Positions 1 through 8,665 of a DNA stretch of 64,000 nucleotides are shown here, piece by piece. The stretch's first letter is position 1. The number at the start of each line of letters is the position of its first letter. Both the position numbers and the translations under genes were made by a program. Under the pieces are notes generated by a model, which searched no databases, was not told the DNA's origin, and was given only the letters and a program-made list of their open reading frames with translations. This DNA is from [Pseudopropionibacterium] massiliense (lineage in GTDB: Bacteria; Actinomycetota; Actinomycetes; Propionibacteriales; Propionibacteriaceae), in contig NZ_LR027842.1 in assembly GCF_900607225.1 (NCBI RefSeq), forward strand, positions 302,489 through 366,488, read 5' to 3'.

Positions 1-929
1 CTCGGGGCCGCGCGCCGGGCGGGGGAGGGCATCACCGTCGTCGGCATCTCGACCGGGGAGGAATAGGCGGCCATCACGGGTTGTCCGTTCAGGGCCCGCA
101 GGATGTCCTCACGGAACTCGCGGGCGTCCTGGTAGCGGTCGTTGGGTGACTTCGCCAACGCCTTCAACGTGATGGCGTCCATCGCCGGGGTCACCTCAGG
201 GTCGCGCTGGCTGGGCGGCACGGGCGTTTCCCGGACGTGCTGGTAGGCGACCGAGACGGGGGAGTCCCCCTTGAACGGTGGCTCCGAGCACAGCAGCTCG
301 TAGAGCAGACATCCCACCGAGTACAGGTCCGAGCGCTGATCGACCTTCTCCCCGCGCGCCTGCTCCGGCGACAGGTACTGCGCGGTGCCGATCACCGCGG
401 CGGTCTGCGTCATCGTCGCGGAGGTGTCGGCGACGGCACGGGCGATGCCGAAATCCATCACCTTGACCGTGCCGGCGGGGGTGAGCATCACGTTGGCCGG
501 TTTGATGTCGCGGTGGATGATCCCGGCCCGGTGGCTGTACGACAACGCGTCCAACACGCCCGCGGTGAACTCCAGTGCGCGGGCGGGCACGATCTTGCGG
601 CCGTTACGCAGCACTTCCCGCAGGGTCACGCCCTCGACGAGCTCCATCACGATGTAGGGCACCATCACGTCGGACTTGGTGTCGCGTTCCTCGCCGGTGT
701 CGTAGACGGCGACGATGTTCGGGTGGTTCAGACCCGCCGCGGACTGGGCCTCGCGACGGAACCGGGCCTGGAAGGTGGGATCGCTGGCCAGGTCGATGCG
801 CAGGCGTTTGATGGCCACGTCGCGGACTAGTCGCAGGTCACGGGCCCGCCAGACCTCGGCCATGCCGCCACGCCCGATGATCTGGTCGAGCTCGTAACGC
901 TCGCCCAGCAGGGTGCCGCGCTCAGTCAT
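1..929 (-). CDS. Ser/Thr protein kinase (PknA/PknB type), C-terminal part outside window
   Basis: The N-terminal 309 residues of a eukaryotic-type serine/threonine kinase are visible and the frame stays open to the window edge. It shows the glycine loop GRGGMAEV, catalytic lysine in VAIKRL, HRDIKPANV with the catalytic aspartate, DFGIA and SPEQARGE. The ATG at 927-929 is preceded by GAAAGGACC. It is the last visible gene of the leftward fhaA-fhaB-pstP-rodA-pbpA operon, whose kinases in actinobacteria phosphorylate cell-division and wall-synthesis proteins and bind FHA domains. Whether it carries a membrane segment and PASTA repeats (PknB) or not (PknA) cannot be seen, so I give no symbol. Confidence 0.95.
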   Translation of the reverse strand, partial: MTERGTLLGERYELDQIIGRGGMAEVWRARDLRLVRDVAIKRLRIDLASDPTFQARFRREAQSAAGLNHPNIVAVYDTGEERDTKSDVMVPYIVMELVEGVTLREVLRNGRKIVPARALEFTAGVLDALSYSHRAGIIHRDIKPANVMLTPAGTVKVMDFGIARAVADTSATMTQTAAVIGTAQYLSPEQARGEKVDQRSDLYSVGCLLYELLCSEPPFKGDSPVSVAYQHVRETPVPPSQRDPEVTPAMDAITLKALAKSPNDRYQDAREFREDILRALNGQPVMAAYSSPVEMPTTVMPSPARRAAP

Positions 930-992
930 CGCACTGGTCCTTTCGGTTGATCGGGAACCATTGTGGCCCATCGGGGCGGTTTCTGCCCGCCC

Positions 993-2420
993 TCATCGGA
1001 GGGACTCCACGACCGCCTTGAACACAGGCGCGGCGACCTTGCCACCCGAGATGTCGTTGCGTTCGACCGACGTGCTCTGCACGAAGGCCACAACAGCGAC
1101 GTGCGGTTCGGTGGCGTAACCGACGAACCACGCGTACGGGGGACGGCCGGGAGCCGACTCGGCGGTACCGGTCTTGCCCCCGATGGTCAGTCCGTGGGAC
1201 TGCGCGGGCGAGCCGGTGCCGTCGCTGACCACATTCTCCATCATCTGCTTGAGTTGTTTGGCAGTGCCCTCACTGATCGGGCGACTCGCCTGCTCGGGTT
1301 GGATCGTCTGGATCACCTTGAGGTCGCTTCCGGTGACGCTCTTGACCACGTGAGGTTTCATCAACACCCCGTTGTTGGCGATGGCGGAGGCCACCATCAG
1401 CATCTGCAACGGGGTGGCGGCCACCTCGTACTGTCCGATGCTGGATTGCGCCAGGTAGGCCGGATCCATCTGCGTGGGGAACTTGGAGGCCGTCGTCGGC
1501 ATGTCGACGCCGGGGGCCGAGTTGAAACCGAAACGCTGTGCCGCATCGAGCATCTTCTCCTGCCCCAGCTCGACGCCCAGCTTCGCGAAGGCGGTGTTGC
1601 AGGACATCGCCAGCGCGTGTTCGAGGGTGGTTTCCGTGCCTCCGCAGTCCGTGGAGTTGCCGATGCCGTGGCTGGAGCCGGGGGCCTGATAGCTGGTCGG
1701 GGAGGCGACGGTGGATGACGGGTTGTACCCGGCCTCCAGAGCGGCTGCCGCGGTCACCAGCTTGAAGGTGGAGCCGGGGGGGAAGATCTCCCGCACCGCG
1801 CGGTTCTTCAGCGGCTCCGCGGAATCGTTGATCAGCGTCTCCCAGTTCGTCTTCTCCGTCGAGGGATCAGATGCGGCCAGCAGGTTGGGGTCGTAGGTGG
1901 GGGTGGAGACCAGGGCCAGGATCTCACCGGTGGTGTAGTCGATGGCGATGGCCGCTCCCTGCTGTTTGCCCAGGGCCTTCAGCGCCGCGGCCTGGGCCTT
2001 CGGGTTCAGCGTCGTGTTCAGGTTCGCGCCCTGCGGTTTCTTGCCCGTCAACAGGTCGATGATCCGGGGGATCGTCTGCGACGACGCCGTGCCCGTCAGT
2101 TCCGCGTTCCAGTTGCGCTCCAGCTCCTGCTTGCCGTAGGAGTACGAGTACCAGCCGGTCACCGACGAGTACGTCTCGCCCTGGGGGAAGGTGCGCTGCC
2201 ACGGAAACTTCCCCGACGCGGGCGCCGACATCGCGATCGCATCGTTGCCGACCAGGATCGCACCCCGGTTGGTGTTGAACTCGGCATCCCTGACGCGCAC
2301 GTTTCGTGGGTCCTTGAGCATGTCCTCCGACCTGGCGACGGCCAGCCATGTGATGTTCACCAGCAGCGCCGCCATCAGCAGCGAGATGAAGATGCTGACC
2401 TTCCGCAGGGGACCGTTCAT
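993..2420 (-). CDS. pbpA: Penicillin-binding protein PbpA (peptidoglycan transpeptidase)
   Basis: This 475-residue protein is a class B penicillin-binding protein that cross-links peptidoglycan on the outer face of the membrane. It has one N-terminal membrane anchor (about residues 8-28), a dimerisation domain and a C-terminal transpeptidase domain. The catalytic motifs are visible: SxxK in PPGSTFKL with Ser217 and Lys220, SxN in MSCNTAF, and KTGT in GGKTGTAE. Its ATG overlaps the rodA stop by 4 bp, so the two are translationally coupled; RodA (glycan polymerase) and PbpA act as a pair. Length and order match the mycobacterial rodA-pbpA locus. A longer 907-codon reading through rodA in this frame is an artefact. 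Confidence 0.97.
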   Translation of the reverse strand: MNGPLRKVSIFISLLMAALLVNITWLAVARSEDMLKDPRNVRVRDAEFNTNRGAILVGNDAIAMSAPASGKFPWQRTFPQGETYSSVTGWYSYSYGKQELERNWNAELTGTASSQTIPRIIDLLTGKKPQGANLNTTLNPKAQAAALKALGKQQGAAIAIDYTTGEILALVSTPTYDPNLLAASDPSTEKTNWETLINDSAEPLKNRAVREIFPPGSTFKLVTAAAALEAGYNPSSTVASPTSYQAPGSSHGIGNSTDCGGTETTLEHALAMSCNTAFAKLGVELGQEKMLDAAQRFGFNSAPGVDMPTTASKFPTQMDPAYLAQSSIGQYEVAATPLQMLMVASAIANNGVLMKPHVVKSVTGSDLKVIQTIQPEQASRPISEGTAKQLKQMMENVVSDGTGSPAQSHGLTIGGKTGTAESAPGRPPYAWFVGYATEPHVAVVAFVQSTSVERNDISGGKVAAPVFKAVVESLR

Positions 2421-3805
2421 TTCGCAATCACCGCCGTCGACTGGGCAGGAGTCATCAACTCCTGCGGGGTTGCCGTGGCGCGCTGGGGCATGCGCGCACG
2501 GTGGGAGATCACCAGCAGGATGCCGATGATCATCCAGTTCGCGATCAGGGAGGAACCGCCCTGCGACATGAACGGCGTCGTCAGGCCGGTCAGGGGCAGC
2601 AGACGGGTGATGCCGCCGATGATCGAGAACACCTGCAGGGCGAAGGTGAACGCCAGACCGCCCGCCAGGAGCTTTCCGAAACCGTCGGGGCAGATCAGAG
2701 CGGTCTTCATGCCGCGAGCGACGATGAACCCGTACAGCAGCACGATCGCCATCATGCCGACGATCCCGATCTCCTCGGCGAGGCTGGCGGCGATGAAATC
2801 GCTCTCGTTCATGGGCGTCAGCCACGGCGAACCCTGACCCCAGCCGCGCCCGAACAGCCCGCCCCAGGCGTAGCCGAACTGGGCCTGGATGATCTGGTAG
2901 TTGGCGTCGTAGTCGTTGAACGGGTTCAACCAGGAATTGACCCGGCGGGGCACGTGACTGGTGAACCTCCACGCCAACAGCCCCGCGATCACGAACGCGA
3001 CACCGGCGAGGATCGGCCAGGCCGGGCGCTGCGTCGCGACGTAGATCATGAAGGTGAACAAACCGAAGAACAGCAGGGCGGTGCCGAGGTCGTTCTGGAA
3101 GACCATGATGCCCAGCGAGAGGAACCACATCACCGCGATGGGCCCCAGATCGCGGGCTCGGGGGAACTCGAGGCCGAAGAAGCGCCTGCCGGCCAGGGCC
3201 AGCAGGTCGCGTTTCTCGTAGAAATAGGCCGCGAAGGCCAGCGCCAGGAGGATCTTGGCCACCTCGGCGGGCTGGAAACTGAAGGGGCCGAGCCCGATCC
3301 AGATCCGCGCGCCGTTCAGCTCGCGACCGACCCCCGGCACCAGGGGCAGCAGCAGCAACACCATGCCCGCCAGGAACAGCAGGTAGGGGAAACGCTGGAG
3401 CCTGCGGTGGTCGAGCAGCCAGATCACGACCGCGGCGAACAGCAGGATACCGAGCCCCGTCCAGAGCAGCTGGTTCGTGGCGGCGTGCGCGTTCTTGGCG
3501 TTGTCGAGACGTGCGATCATGGCCAGGCCGAGCCCGTTGAGCAGGAACACGCTCGGCAGGATCACCGGGTCCGCGTAGGGGATGCGCCATCTGATGACGA
3601 AGTGCGCGGCCAGTGCCATGCCGAACCAGACGAGGGTGCCGGGTATCAGACCGTCCGGGGGCGCACCCTTGAGATTCAGGTAGGAGACGACCCAGCCCAC
3701 CACACCGAATGTGCACGCGATGAGGGTCAGCACCAGTTCGACCCCGCGCCGCTGCCGGTAGATGATGTACTCGCCCGTCGCCGAGGGCTGCTGTGCGACC
3801 GACAT
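2417..3805 (-). CDS. rodA: RodA/FtsW/SpoVE family peptidoglycan glycosyltransferase
   Basis: A 462-residue multi-spanning SEDS protein that polymerises lipid II into glycan strands at the membrane. About ten to twelve hydrophobic helices are visible, with SEDS-typical stretches NDLGTALLFFG in the middle and GGSSLIANWMIIG near the C-terminus. The N-terminal 30 residues are cytoplasmic and polar. It begins at the stop of pstP (1-bp overlap) and ends overlapping pbpA by 4 bp, so it is co-translated in the envelope operon. Length is normal for actinobacterial RodA. Confidence 0.97.
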   Translation of the reverse strand: MSVAQQPSATGEYIIYRQRRGVELVLTLIACTFGVVGWVVSYLNLKGAPPDGLIPGTLVWFGMALAAHFVIRWRIPYADPVILPSVFLLNGLGLAMIARLDNAKNAHAATNQLLWTGLGILLFAAVVIWLLDHRRLQRFPYLLFLAGMVLLLLPLVPGVGRELNGARIWIGLGPFSFQPAEVAKILLALAFAAYFYEKRDLLALAGRRFFGLEFPRARDLGPIAVMWFLSLGIMVFQNDLGTALLFFGLFTFMIYVATQRPAWPILAGVAFVIAGLLAWRFTSHVPRRVNSWLNPFNDYDANYQIIQAQFGYAWGGLFGRGWGQGSPWLTPMNESDFIAASLAEEIGIVGMMAIVLLYGFIVARGMKTALICPDGFGKLLAGGLAFTFALQVFSIIGGITRLLPLTGLTTPFMSQGGSSLIANWMIIGILLVISHRARMPQRATATPQELMTPAQSTAVIAK

Positions 3806-5208
3806 CAGCAGGCCTCCGGATCCGCTTCCTCGGCGGCCGTCGGGCTCATCGGGGCGAGTATCGTCGGGTAGTTCGTCTGTCCGGGGGAGTGGGACAGCGG
3901 TGCGGTGGAGCTGGTTTCCACGGGAAGACCCGGTCCCGTCGGCTCACTCGGTTGGGGTTCGCTCGGTGGCGTGACGGTGCTGAGACGCTTCCGGCGCGCG
4001 TCGAGGCAGCGGCTCGCGTACCCGTCGAGGATGTTCGCCGCGTCATTGGCGGATGTGAGGTCGGAGAACCCGATCGTGTTGGCCACCTGGCGCTGGAAGA
4101 ACACCGGAAGATCCGCGACCCGGGTTCCGCGGCGTTCCACCAGGGTGTTCATCTCGTGGCCGAGCAGCGCTCCCGGGAGGCCGTTGTAGATCCCGATCCA
4201 CCCATCGGCGGAGGCGATGAAATACCGGGAGGAGCTGTAGACCCGCACCCCCCAGAAGGTCGCGCCCACGACGATCAGGCTCGTCAGGAGCGCCACAACG
4301 ACCGTGGGCCAGCGGCGCTTGTCCTTGTTCTCCTGCGGGGCGTAGCGCGCCTTCTCCGCCGAGTCGTGGTCGGGATCCTCGACGGGCTCCGGTTCGGGAT
4401 AGCCCGGGCCCTCCTCCTCGTGCGTGATGGCGGGGATCTCGCGTTCCAGGGCGGAACCGGCGAGCTGCGGTTCGGCGGCGTCGAGTTCGTCGCTCTGCGG
4501 CACCACCTGCGCTAGCACCAGGGAGATGTTGTCGTGGCCGCCGTGTTCGTTCGCCAGGGCCGACAGGCGTGAGACGCATTCGTCGAGGTCGTCGAGGCCC
4601 AGCAGTTCGTGCAGCTCCTCCCGGGTCATCAGACCGGACAGGCCGTCTGAGCAGAACAACAGCCGATCGCCCTTGCGCACGTGCAGTTCGAAGAAATCCG
4701 GATCCGTGTCCCCGGCCCCGTTGAGGACCTTCAGGATCAGCGACCGGTGCGGATGGGTGGCCGCCTGCTCCGGCGTGATGCGCCCCTCGTCGATCAGCGA
4801 CTGCACCCACGAGTGGTCGTGGGTCAGCTGCCTCAGCTCGCCGTCGCGCAGCAGGTAACCGCGCGAGTCACCGATGTGCGCGATGCCCAGCAACGTTCCC
4901 GAGAAGGCCGCCCCCGAGAAGGTGGTGCCCATCCCGTCCAGTTCCGGGTCGCTCTCGATCAGGTCGGCGAGCTTGTCGTTGGCGCGCTGCACGATGCCCG
5001 CCATGTGTTCGAGCAGGTGTTCGTCGTCGAGGCGACGATTCCCGTCGCGGGCCTCCAGCGTCGCGACGGCGGAGGCCAGGTCCCCGGCGGCCGCGCCACC
5101 CATGCCGTCGGCGACGACCAGCAGGTTCGGGCTGGCGAAGGCGGCGTCCTGGTTGTTCTTGCGGACCCGCCCCACCTCGGAGCGGATGCGGAAGTCGAGG
5201 GAGAACAT
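3805..5208 (-). CDS. pstP: PP2C-family Ser/Thr phosphatase, membrane anchored
   Basis: A PPM/PP2C phosphatase that reverses phosphorylation by the co-transcribed kinase. The catalytic domain fills about residues 1-235 (VRKNNQDAA, ADGMGGAAAGD, SDGLSGLM, GGHDNISLV, supplying the metal-binding aspartates). An acidic linker, one membrane segment at about residues 300-322 and an extracellular tail rich in Pro/Ser/Thr follow. I chose the ATG at 5206-5208 because GGAGG at 5219-5223 lies 10 nt upstream; a GTG at 5215-5217, overlapping the fhaB stop, would sit directly against that site. The context fhaB-pstP-rodA-pbpA is diagnostic. Confidence 0.95.
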   Translation of the reverse strand: MFSLDFRIRSEVGRVRKNNQDAAFASPNLLVVADGMGGAAAGDLASAVATLEARDGNRRLDDEHLLEHMAGIVQRANDKLADLIESDPELDGMGTTFSGAAFSGTLLGIAHIGDSRGYLLRDGELRQLTHDHSWVQSLIDEGRITPEQAATHPHRSLILKVLNGAGDTDPDFFELHVRKGDRLLFCSDGLSGLMTREELHELLGLDDLDECVSRLSALANEHGGHDNISLVLAQVVPQSDELDAAEPQLAGSALEREIPAITHEEEGPGYPEPEPVEDPDHDSAEKARYAPQENKDKRRWPTVVVALLTSLIVVGATFWGVRVYSSSRYFIASADGWIGIYNGLPGALLGHEMNTLVERRGTRVADLPVFFQRQVANTIGFSDLTSANDAANILDGYASRCLDARRKRLSTVTPPSEPQPSEPTGPGLPVETSSTAPLSHSPGQTNYPTILAPMSPTAAEEADPEAC

Positions 5209-5213
5209 CGGCC

Positions 5214-5675
5214 TCACACCTCCAGCTTCATCATGGTGCGGCCGATGCGGAGGATGTCGTTGATCCCGATCGGGGTGGGTTCGGTGATGCGTTTGCCGTT
5301 CACGTAGGTGCCGTTGGTGGATCCGAGATCGGTCACCACCCAGGTCTCGGGGTCGCGTTGGACGAGCTGCGCGTGGCGGGAGGACGCGTAGTCGTCGTCG
5401 AGGAGGATGGTGGAATCGGAGGTGCGGCCCAGGTTGATGGTCGGTTCCAGTGGGATGGAGAGCCCCTGCTGGGCTCCCTGGGTGATGGCGAACCGGGTGG
5501 GCTGGTGCTTCGCCCTGCCGCGTCTCGCCGGGGCCTGTTCGTTGGCGGGCAGGTCGGAGGCCGACACCTTCCGGCCGAACATGTCCTTGCGGATCACGTC
5601 GGCGAGGATGCCGATGAACACCCAGAGCAGGGCGAGGAAGACAATCTTGATCGCCGCTGCGACGAGATCGGACAT
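5214..5675 (-). CDS. fhaB: FHA-domain protein FhaB/FipA with N-terminal membrane segment
   Basis: A 153-residue phosphothreonine-binding protein. Residues about 5-27 form a membrane helix and a C-terminal forkhead-associated domain follows (GRTSDSTI, SSRHAQL, DLGSTNGTYVNG are the FHA core motifs). In mycobacteria this protein links kinase signalling to septal peptidoglycan synthesis. The ATG at 5673-5675 follows the fhaA stop by 4 nt. A longer open frame to 5789 reads through the end of fhaA and is not the gene. Confidence 0.95.
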   Translation of the reverse strand: MSDLVAAAIKIVFLALLWVFIGILADVIRKDMFGRKVSASDLPANEQAPARRGRAKHQPTRFAITQGAQQGLSIPLEPTINLGRTSDSTILLDDDYASSRHAQLVQRDPETWVVTDLGSTNGTYVNGKRITEPTPIGINDILRIGRTMMKLEV

Positions 5676-5679
5676 GGGC

Positions 5680-6387
5680 TCACGCCTCCGACAGCGAATG
5701 CACCAGCATCCTCGTGTTGCCGATCTCGATGCGGGAGCCGTCCCTGAGCTGGGCGGCCTGCACCCGGGACCCGTCGACGACGATGCCATTGGTGGAGCCG
5801 AGGTCCTCGATGCGGATGGAGCGGTTCTCCAGCGGCCCGGAGACCGAGATCATGGCGTGGCGACGCGACACCCCCGGGTCGTTGACACGCAGGTCCGCGT
5901 TCGAGCCGCGGCCGATCACCAGGCCCGGGGGCACCAGCGGGTGACGTACCCCCGCGACCTCCAGCACCAGCTGCTGTGATGCACGGGGCCGGGGCGCTGG
6001 TGGCTGGTCCGGTGCCGTCGCCACGGCCTGGCTGGTCACCCGGAACTGTCCCGTCGGCAGCGACTGCTCCAGTATGTAGAGGATCTGGATGGAACCGTTG
6101 AACACGTAGGAGCGTTCCGCGGCGTGTGCCCTGAGCTCCGGGATGATCTCCGAGTTGAGGGTCTTGGTGTAGGGGAACAGCCTGTTGTAGTCGTGGGGGG
6201 AGAGGGAAACCGTGAACACGTTCGGTACCAGCCGCTTGTCGCGGCTGAGGAGTTTGGCCTCGGAGTCCAGTTCCCGCTGAATGCCCGCGGCGATCTCGAC
6301 GGGCTGCACGTCGCCTTTGAAGGCGCGGGCGAAAACCTTGTCCACGGCGGCGCCGATCCTCTTCTCAGCGCGGTCGAACACGCCCAT
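5680..6387 (-). CDS. fhaA: FhaA: DUF3662 plus FHA domain
   Basis: A 235-residue protein with an N-terminal DUF3662 domain (about residues 1-115) and a C-terminal FHA domain (about 150-230; GRGSNADLRV, SRRHAMIS, DLGSTNGIVVDG). FhaA binds phosphothreonine on kinase targets, in mycobacteria including the lipid II flippase partner MviN, and regulates wall synthesis. It is shorter than the mycobacterial protein because the proline-rich central linker is mostly absent. It is the first gene of the leftward envelope operon. Confidence 0.95.
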   Translation of the reverse strand: MGVFDRAEKRIGAAVDKVFARAFKGDVQPVEIAAGIQRELDSEAKLLSRDKRLVPNVFTVSLSPHDYNRLFPYTKTLNSEIIPELRAHAAERSYVFNGSIQILYILEQSLPTGQFRVTSQAVATAPDQPPAPRPRASQQLVLEVAGVRHPLVPPGLVIGRGSNADLRVNDPGVSRRHAMISVSGPLENRSIRIEDLGSTNGIVVDGSRVQAAQLRDGSRIEIGNTRMLVHSLSEA

Positions 6388-6512
6388 TCACCCTCCTCTC
6401 AACGGGACCAGCTTAGAGGACAGGCCAATCGTGGTCACCTGACTCGCCTGCCCTCGGGCCGTGAAACGGGCCCGGAGGTGCTGTGGGGTGGCCCTTGCGG
6501 CCGGTTCACAGA

Positions 6513-6538
6513 GGCCAACGAGAACCTACCCGTTGGCC
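6513..6538 (-). terminator. Hairpin between meaB and fhaA
   Basis: A perfect 8-bp inverted repeat, GGCCAACG and CGTTGGCC, encloses a 10-nt loop in the 197-bp gap between meaB and fhaA. A second imperfect GC-rich stem (CCTCGGGCC with GGCCCGGAGG) lies at 6452-6478. Neither has a run of T on the minus strand, so factor-independent termination of meaB is plausible but not proven. No tRNA-Leu is seen here, unlike the mycobacterial locus. Confidence 0.45.
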
Positions 6539-6584
6539 CAGGGGCGTTCGCGGTCGGGGTGCCGGTGACGGATTCCGGAGGTCC

Positions 6585-7604
6585 TCACCCGGCGGTTGTC
6601 CCGGGGAAGGGGTGGCGGAAGGTGTGGGCGAAGGCCTCGAGGATCTCGGTGGATCCCTCCACCGCACTGATCCTCTCGGCCGCGAGGTCCGCCTCGACGC
6701 GGGCCGCGACCTCGCGGACCTCGGGGGAGGTGCGCAGCGACTGGATGATCTCCTGCTCCACCATGTTCCACAGCCAGGCGCGCTGCTGGGACTGGCGTCG
6801 GCTGACGAGTTCCCCCTCCTTCTCCAGGTCGGCGCGGTGCTTCGTGACCGCCTCCCACACCTCGTCGAGACCCGCCCCGGTGTAGGAGGAGCAGGTCAGA
6901 ACGGGGGGGCGGCGTCTCGACGCGTCGCTGGAGATGAGTTTCATGGCGATGCTGAGTTCACGGGCGGAGACCCGGGCCTCGCCCTCGTTGTCGCCGTCGG
7001 CCTTGGTGATGGATATCACGTCGGCGAGTTCGAGGATGCCGCGTTTGATGCCCTGCAGCTGGTCCCCGGTGCGGGCGACGTGCAGGAACAGGAAGGTGTC
7101 GACCATGCCCGCGACCGCCACCTCCGACTGCCCCACACCCACGGTCTCGACCAGGACGACGTCGTAACCGGCGGCCTCCAGCACCAGCATCGACTCGCGG
7201 GTGGCGCGTGCCACACCACCCAGGTGCCCCGCCGACGGCGAGGGACGGATGAACACCTCCTCCCGCATCGCGAGGTCACCCATGCGGGTGCGGTCGCCGA
7301 GGATGGAACCGCCTGTGCGGGTCGACGACGGGTCGACGGCGAGCACCGCCACCCGGTGGTGGCGTTCCTCGATCAGCTTGATGCCCATCGCGTTGATGAA
7401 GGTCGACTTGCCGGCCCCGGGCACACCCGAGATGCCGACGCGGAACGCCCTTCCGGTGTACGGATTGATCAGCTGCAGCAGCTCGTGGGCCTGCGCCCGG
7501 TGTTCGGGCTTGGTCGACTCCACCAGGGTGATCGCCCTTGCCACATGGCCCCTGGATCCCTCAACGACCTTGGCCGCCAGCTCCGCCACATTGAGATTCC
7601 GCAT
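6585..7604 (-). CDS. meaB: MeaB/ArgK-family GTPase, methylmalonyl-CoA mutase chaperone
   Basis: A 339-residue G3E-family P-loop GTPase. It shows Walker A GVPGAGKST (about residues 60-68), DPSSTRTGGSILGD, the VETVGVGQSE Walker B region and the base-specificity motif TKAD. MeaB protects and gates cofactor loading of B12-dependent methylmalonyl-CoA mutase, central to propionate fermentation; the mutase genes are not in this window. The start is the ATG at 7602-7604, where family homology begins; a longer frame to 7802 runs back into the neighbouring gene. The gene follows the ATP-grasp gene by 50 bp on the same strand and may be co-transcribed. Confidence 0.95.
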   Translation of the reverse strand: MRNLNVAELAAKVVEGSRGHVARAITLVESTKPEHRAQAHELLQLINPYTGRAFRVGISGVPGAGKSTFINAMGIKLIEERHHRVAVLAVDPSSTRTGGSILGDRTRMGDLAMREEVFIRPSPSAGHLGGVARATRESMLVLEAAGYDVVLVETVGVGQSEVAVAGMVDTFLFLHVARTGDQLQGIKRGILELADVISITKADGDNEGEARVSARELSIAMKLISSDASRRRPPVLTCSSYTGAGLDEVWEAVTKHRADLEKEGELVSRRQSQQRAWLWNMVEQEIIQSLRTSPEVREVAARVEADLAAERISAVEGSTEILEAFAHTFRHPFPGTTAG

Positions 7605-7654
7605 GGGAGCCACCCTATCCCCCGGTCCCGTCGGGGAACGCGCCCGGGGACGGG

Positions 7655-8635
7655 TCAGCGTTCCGACAGGCCCTCGATACGGTGCATGATGACGCCGTCG
7701 TAACCGAGCATCGCCCAGTCGGACTCGTAGTCGCCGATGCGGGGTTCGTTCGCCCTGCCCTCGACGTTGTTGAGCAGCATCGACGGGAAGTCGACGCCGC
7801 ACTCGTAGGCGTGTGGGTAGACACCGCCGAAGCGCGGATTGACCTCCAGGATCGACCAGCCCTCGGGGGTGGAGAACAGGTCCACGTCGATGGTGCCGCG
7901 GAAACCGCAGCGCGTCACGAAGTCCTCCACGAGGGCGAACAGGGAGTCGTCCTTGAACGACACCGACTTGTCTGCGGTGCCGGCCCGCATCCGTAGTTTC
8001 TTCTTCGCGAACATGGCCGCCACCCGGCCGGAGACCATGTCGACGTAGACGTCCACGTCGACCGGCTCACCGGGCAGGAACTCCTGGATGATCAACCCCG
8101 GAGTGGCGGCGAAGGCCGCATCGAGGTCGGATCGCGAGTCGATCCGCGCGATCCCCGCCGAGGCCGAACCCGTCCGTGACTTCACGAACAGCGGGAACTG
8201 CGCCACCCCCGCGTCGAGGTCGGCGTGGCAGGCGCCGAGGTCGATCCAGGACCGCGGGGTCGGCAACCCCTCCGCCGTCAGCCACTGGTACATCAGCCAC
8301 TTGTCGAAGGCCCGTTCCACCACCTCGGCGGGGGAGATCATCACCGCCGTGCCGACCGCCTCGAAGTCGTCGACGTGTTCCGCCAGGAGGCTCAACTCCG
8401 GATCCAGCAGCGACAGCGCCACCGAGATGTCTTCGTCACGGCAGATGCGCAGGATGGTGGGCAGGTACTCGGGGTCGGTGATCAGGGGCACGACGTGGTG
8501 GCCGTCGGCCGCGTACAGCGCGGGTGCGAGTTCGGAGGCGTCGGTGGTGATGACGCGACCGCGACCCGCCAGGGCACGTTTGAAGTAGGTGACGGTCTGG
8601 ACGCGGCTGCCCGCGGTGAGGATGAGGACGTTCAT
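7655..8635 (-). CDS. ATP-grasp domain ligase (carbamoyl-phosphate synthase-like)
   Basis: A 326-residue ATP-grasp protein. An N-terminal Rossmann-like pre-ATP-grasp domain (MNVLILTAGSR, with TTDASELAP about 30 residues in) is followed by the ATP-grasp fold with FPLFVKSRTGSAS as the nucleotide-binding strand-loop, IIQEFLPGEPVDVDVY and the metal-binding FLEVNPRFGG-like stretch ILEVNPRFGG. Such enzymes join a carboxylate to an amine through an acyl phosphate. It starts 30 bp after the PLP decarboxylase gene, so the two probably act on a shared amino-acid-derived metabolite. The substrate is unknown. Confidence 0.85.
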   Translation of the reverse strand: MNVLILTAGSRVQTVTYFKRALAGRGRVITTDASELAPALYAADGHHVVPLITDPEYLPTILRICRDEDISVALSLLDPELSLLAEHVDDFEAVGTAVMISPAEVVERAFDKWLMYQWLTAEGLPTPRSWIDLGACHADLDAGVAQFPLFVKSRTGSASAGIARIDSRSDLDAAFAATPGLIIQEFLPGEPVDVDVYVDMVSGRVAAMFAKKKLRMRAGTADKSVSFKDDSLFALVEDFVTRCGFRGTIDVDLFSTPEGWSILEVNPRFGGVYPHAYECGVDFPSMLLNNVEGRANEPRIGDYESDWAMLGYDGVIMHRIEGLSER

Positions 8636-8665
8636 GCCCCGGTTTCCCTTTCGTCTCGTCTCCGG

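Noticed and set aside
993..3716. 907-codon minus-strand frame spanning rodA and pbpA
   Set aside because: Only the part after 2420 reads as PbpA; the upstream part is the out-of-frame shadow of rodA. A RodA-PbpA fusion is therefore not supported.
2501..3871. 456-codon plus-strand open frame
   Set aside because: It is antisense to rodA and parts of its neighbours, is rich in Gly/Gln/Arg/Asp/His without any domain, and reflects the high-GC shadow of the real minus-strand genes. The same holds for 8225-9886, 6483-7703, 15635-17503 and 46841-48770.
6388..6584. Search for tRNA-Leu beside fhaA, as in mycobacteria
   Set aside because: The gap holds only GC-rich hairpins; no cloverleaf could be folded.
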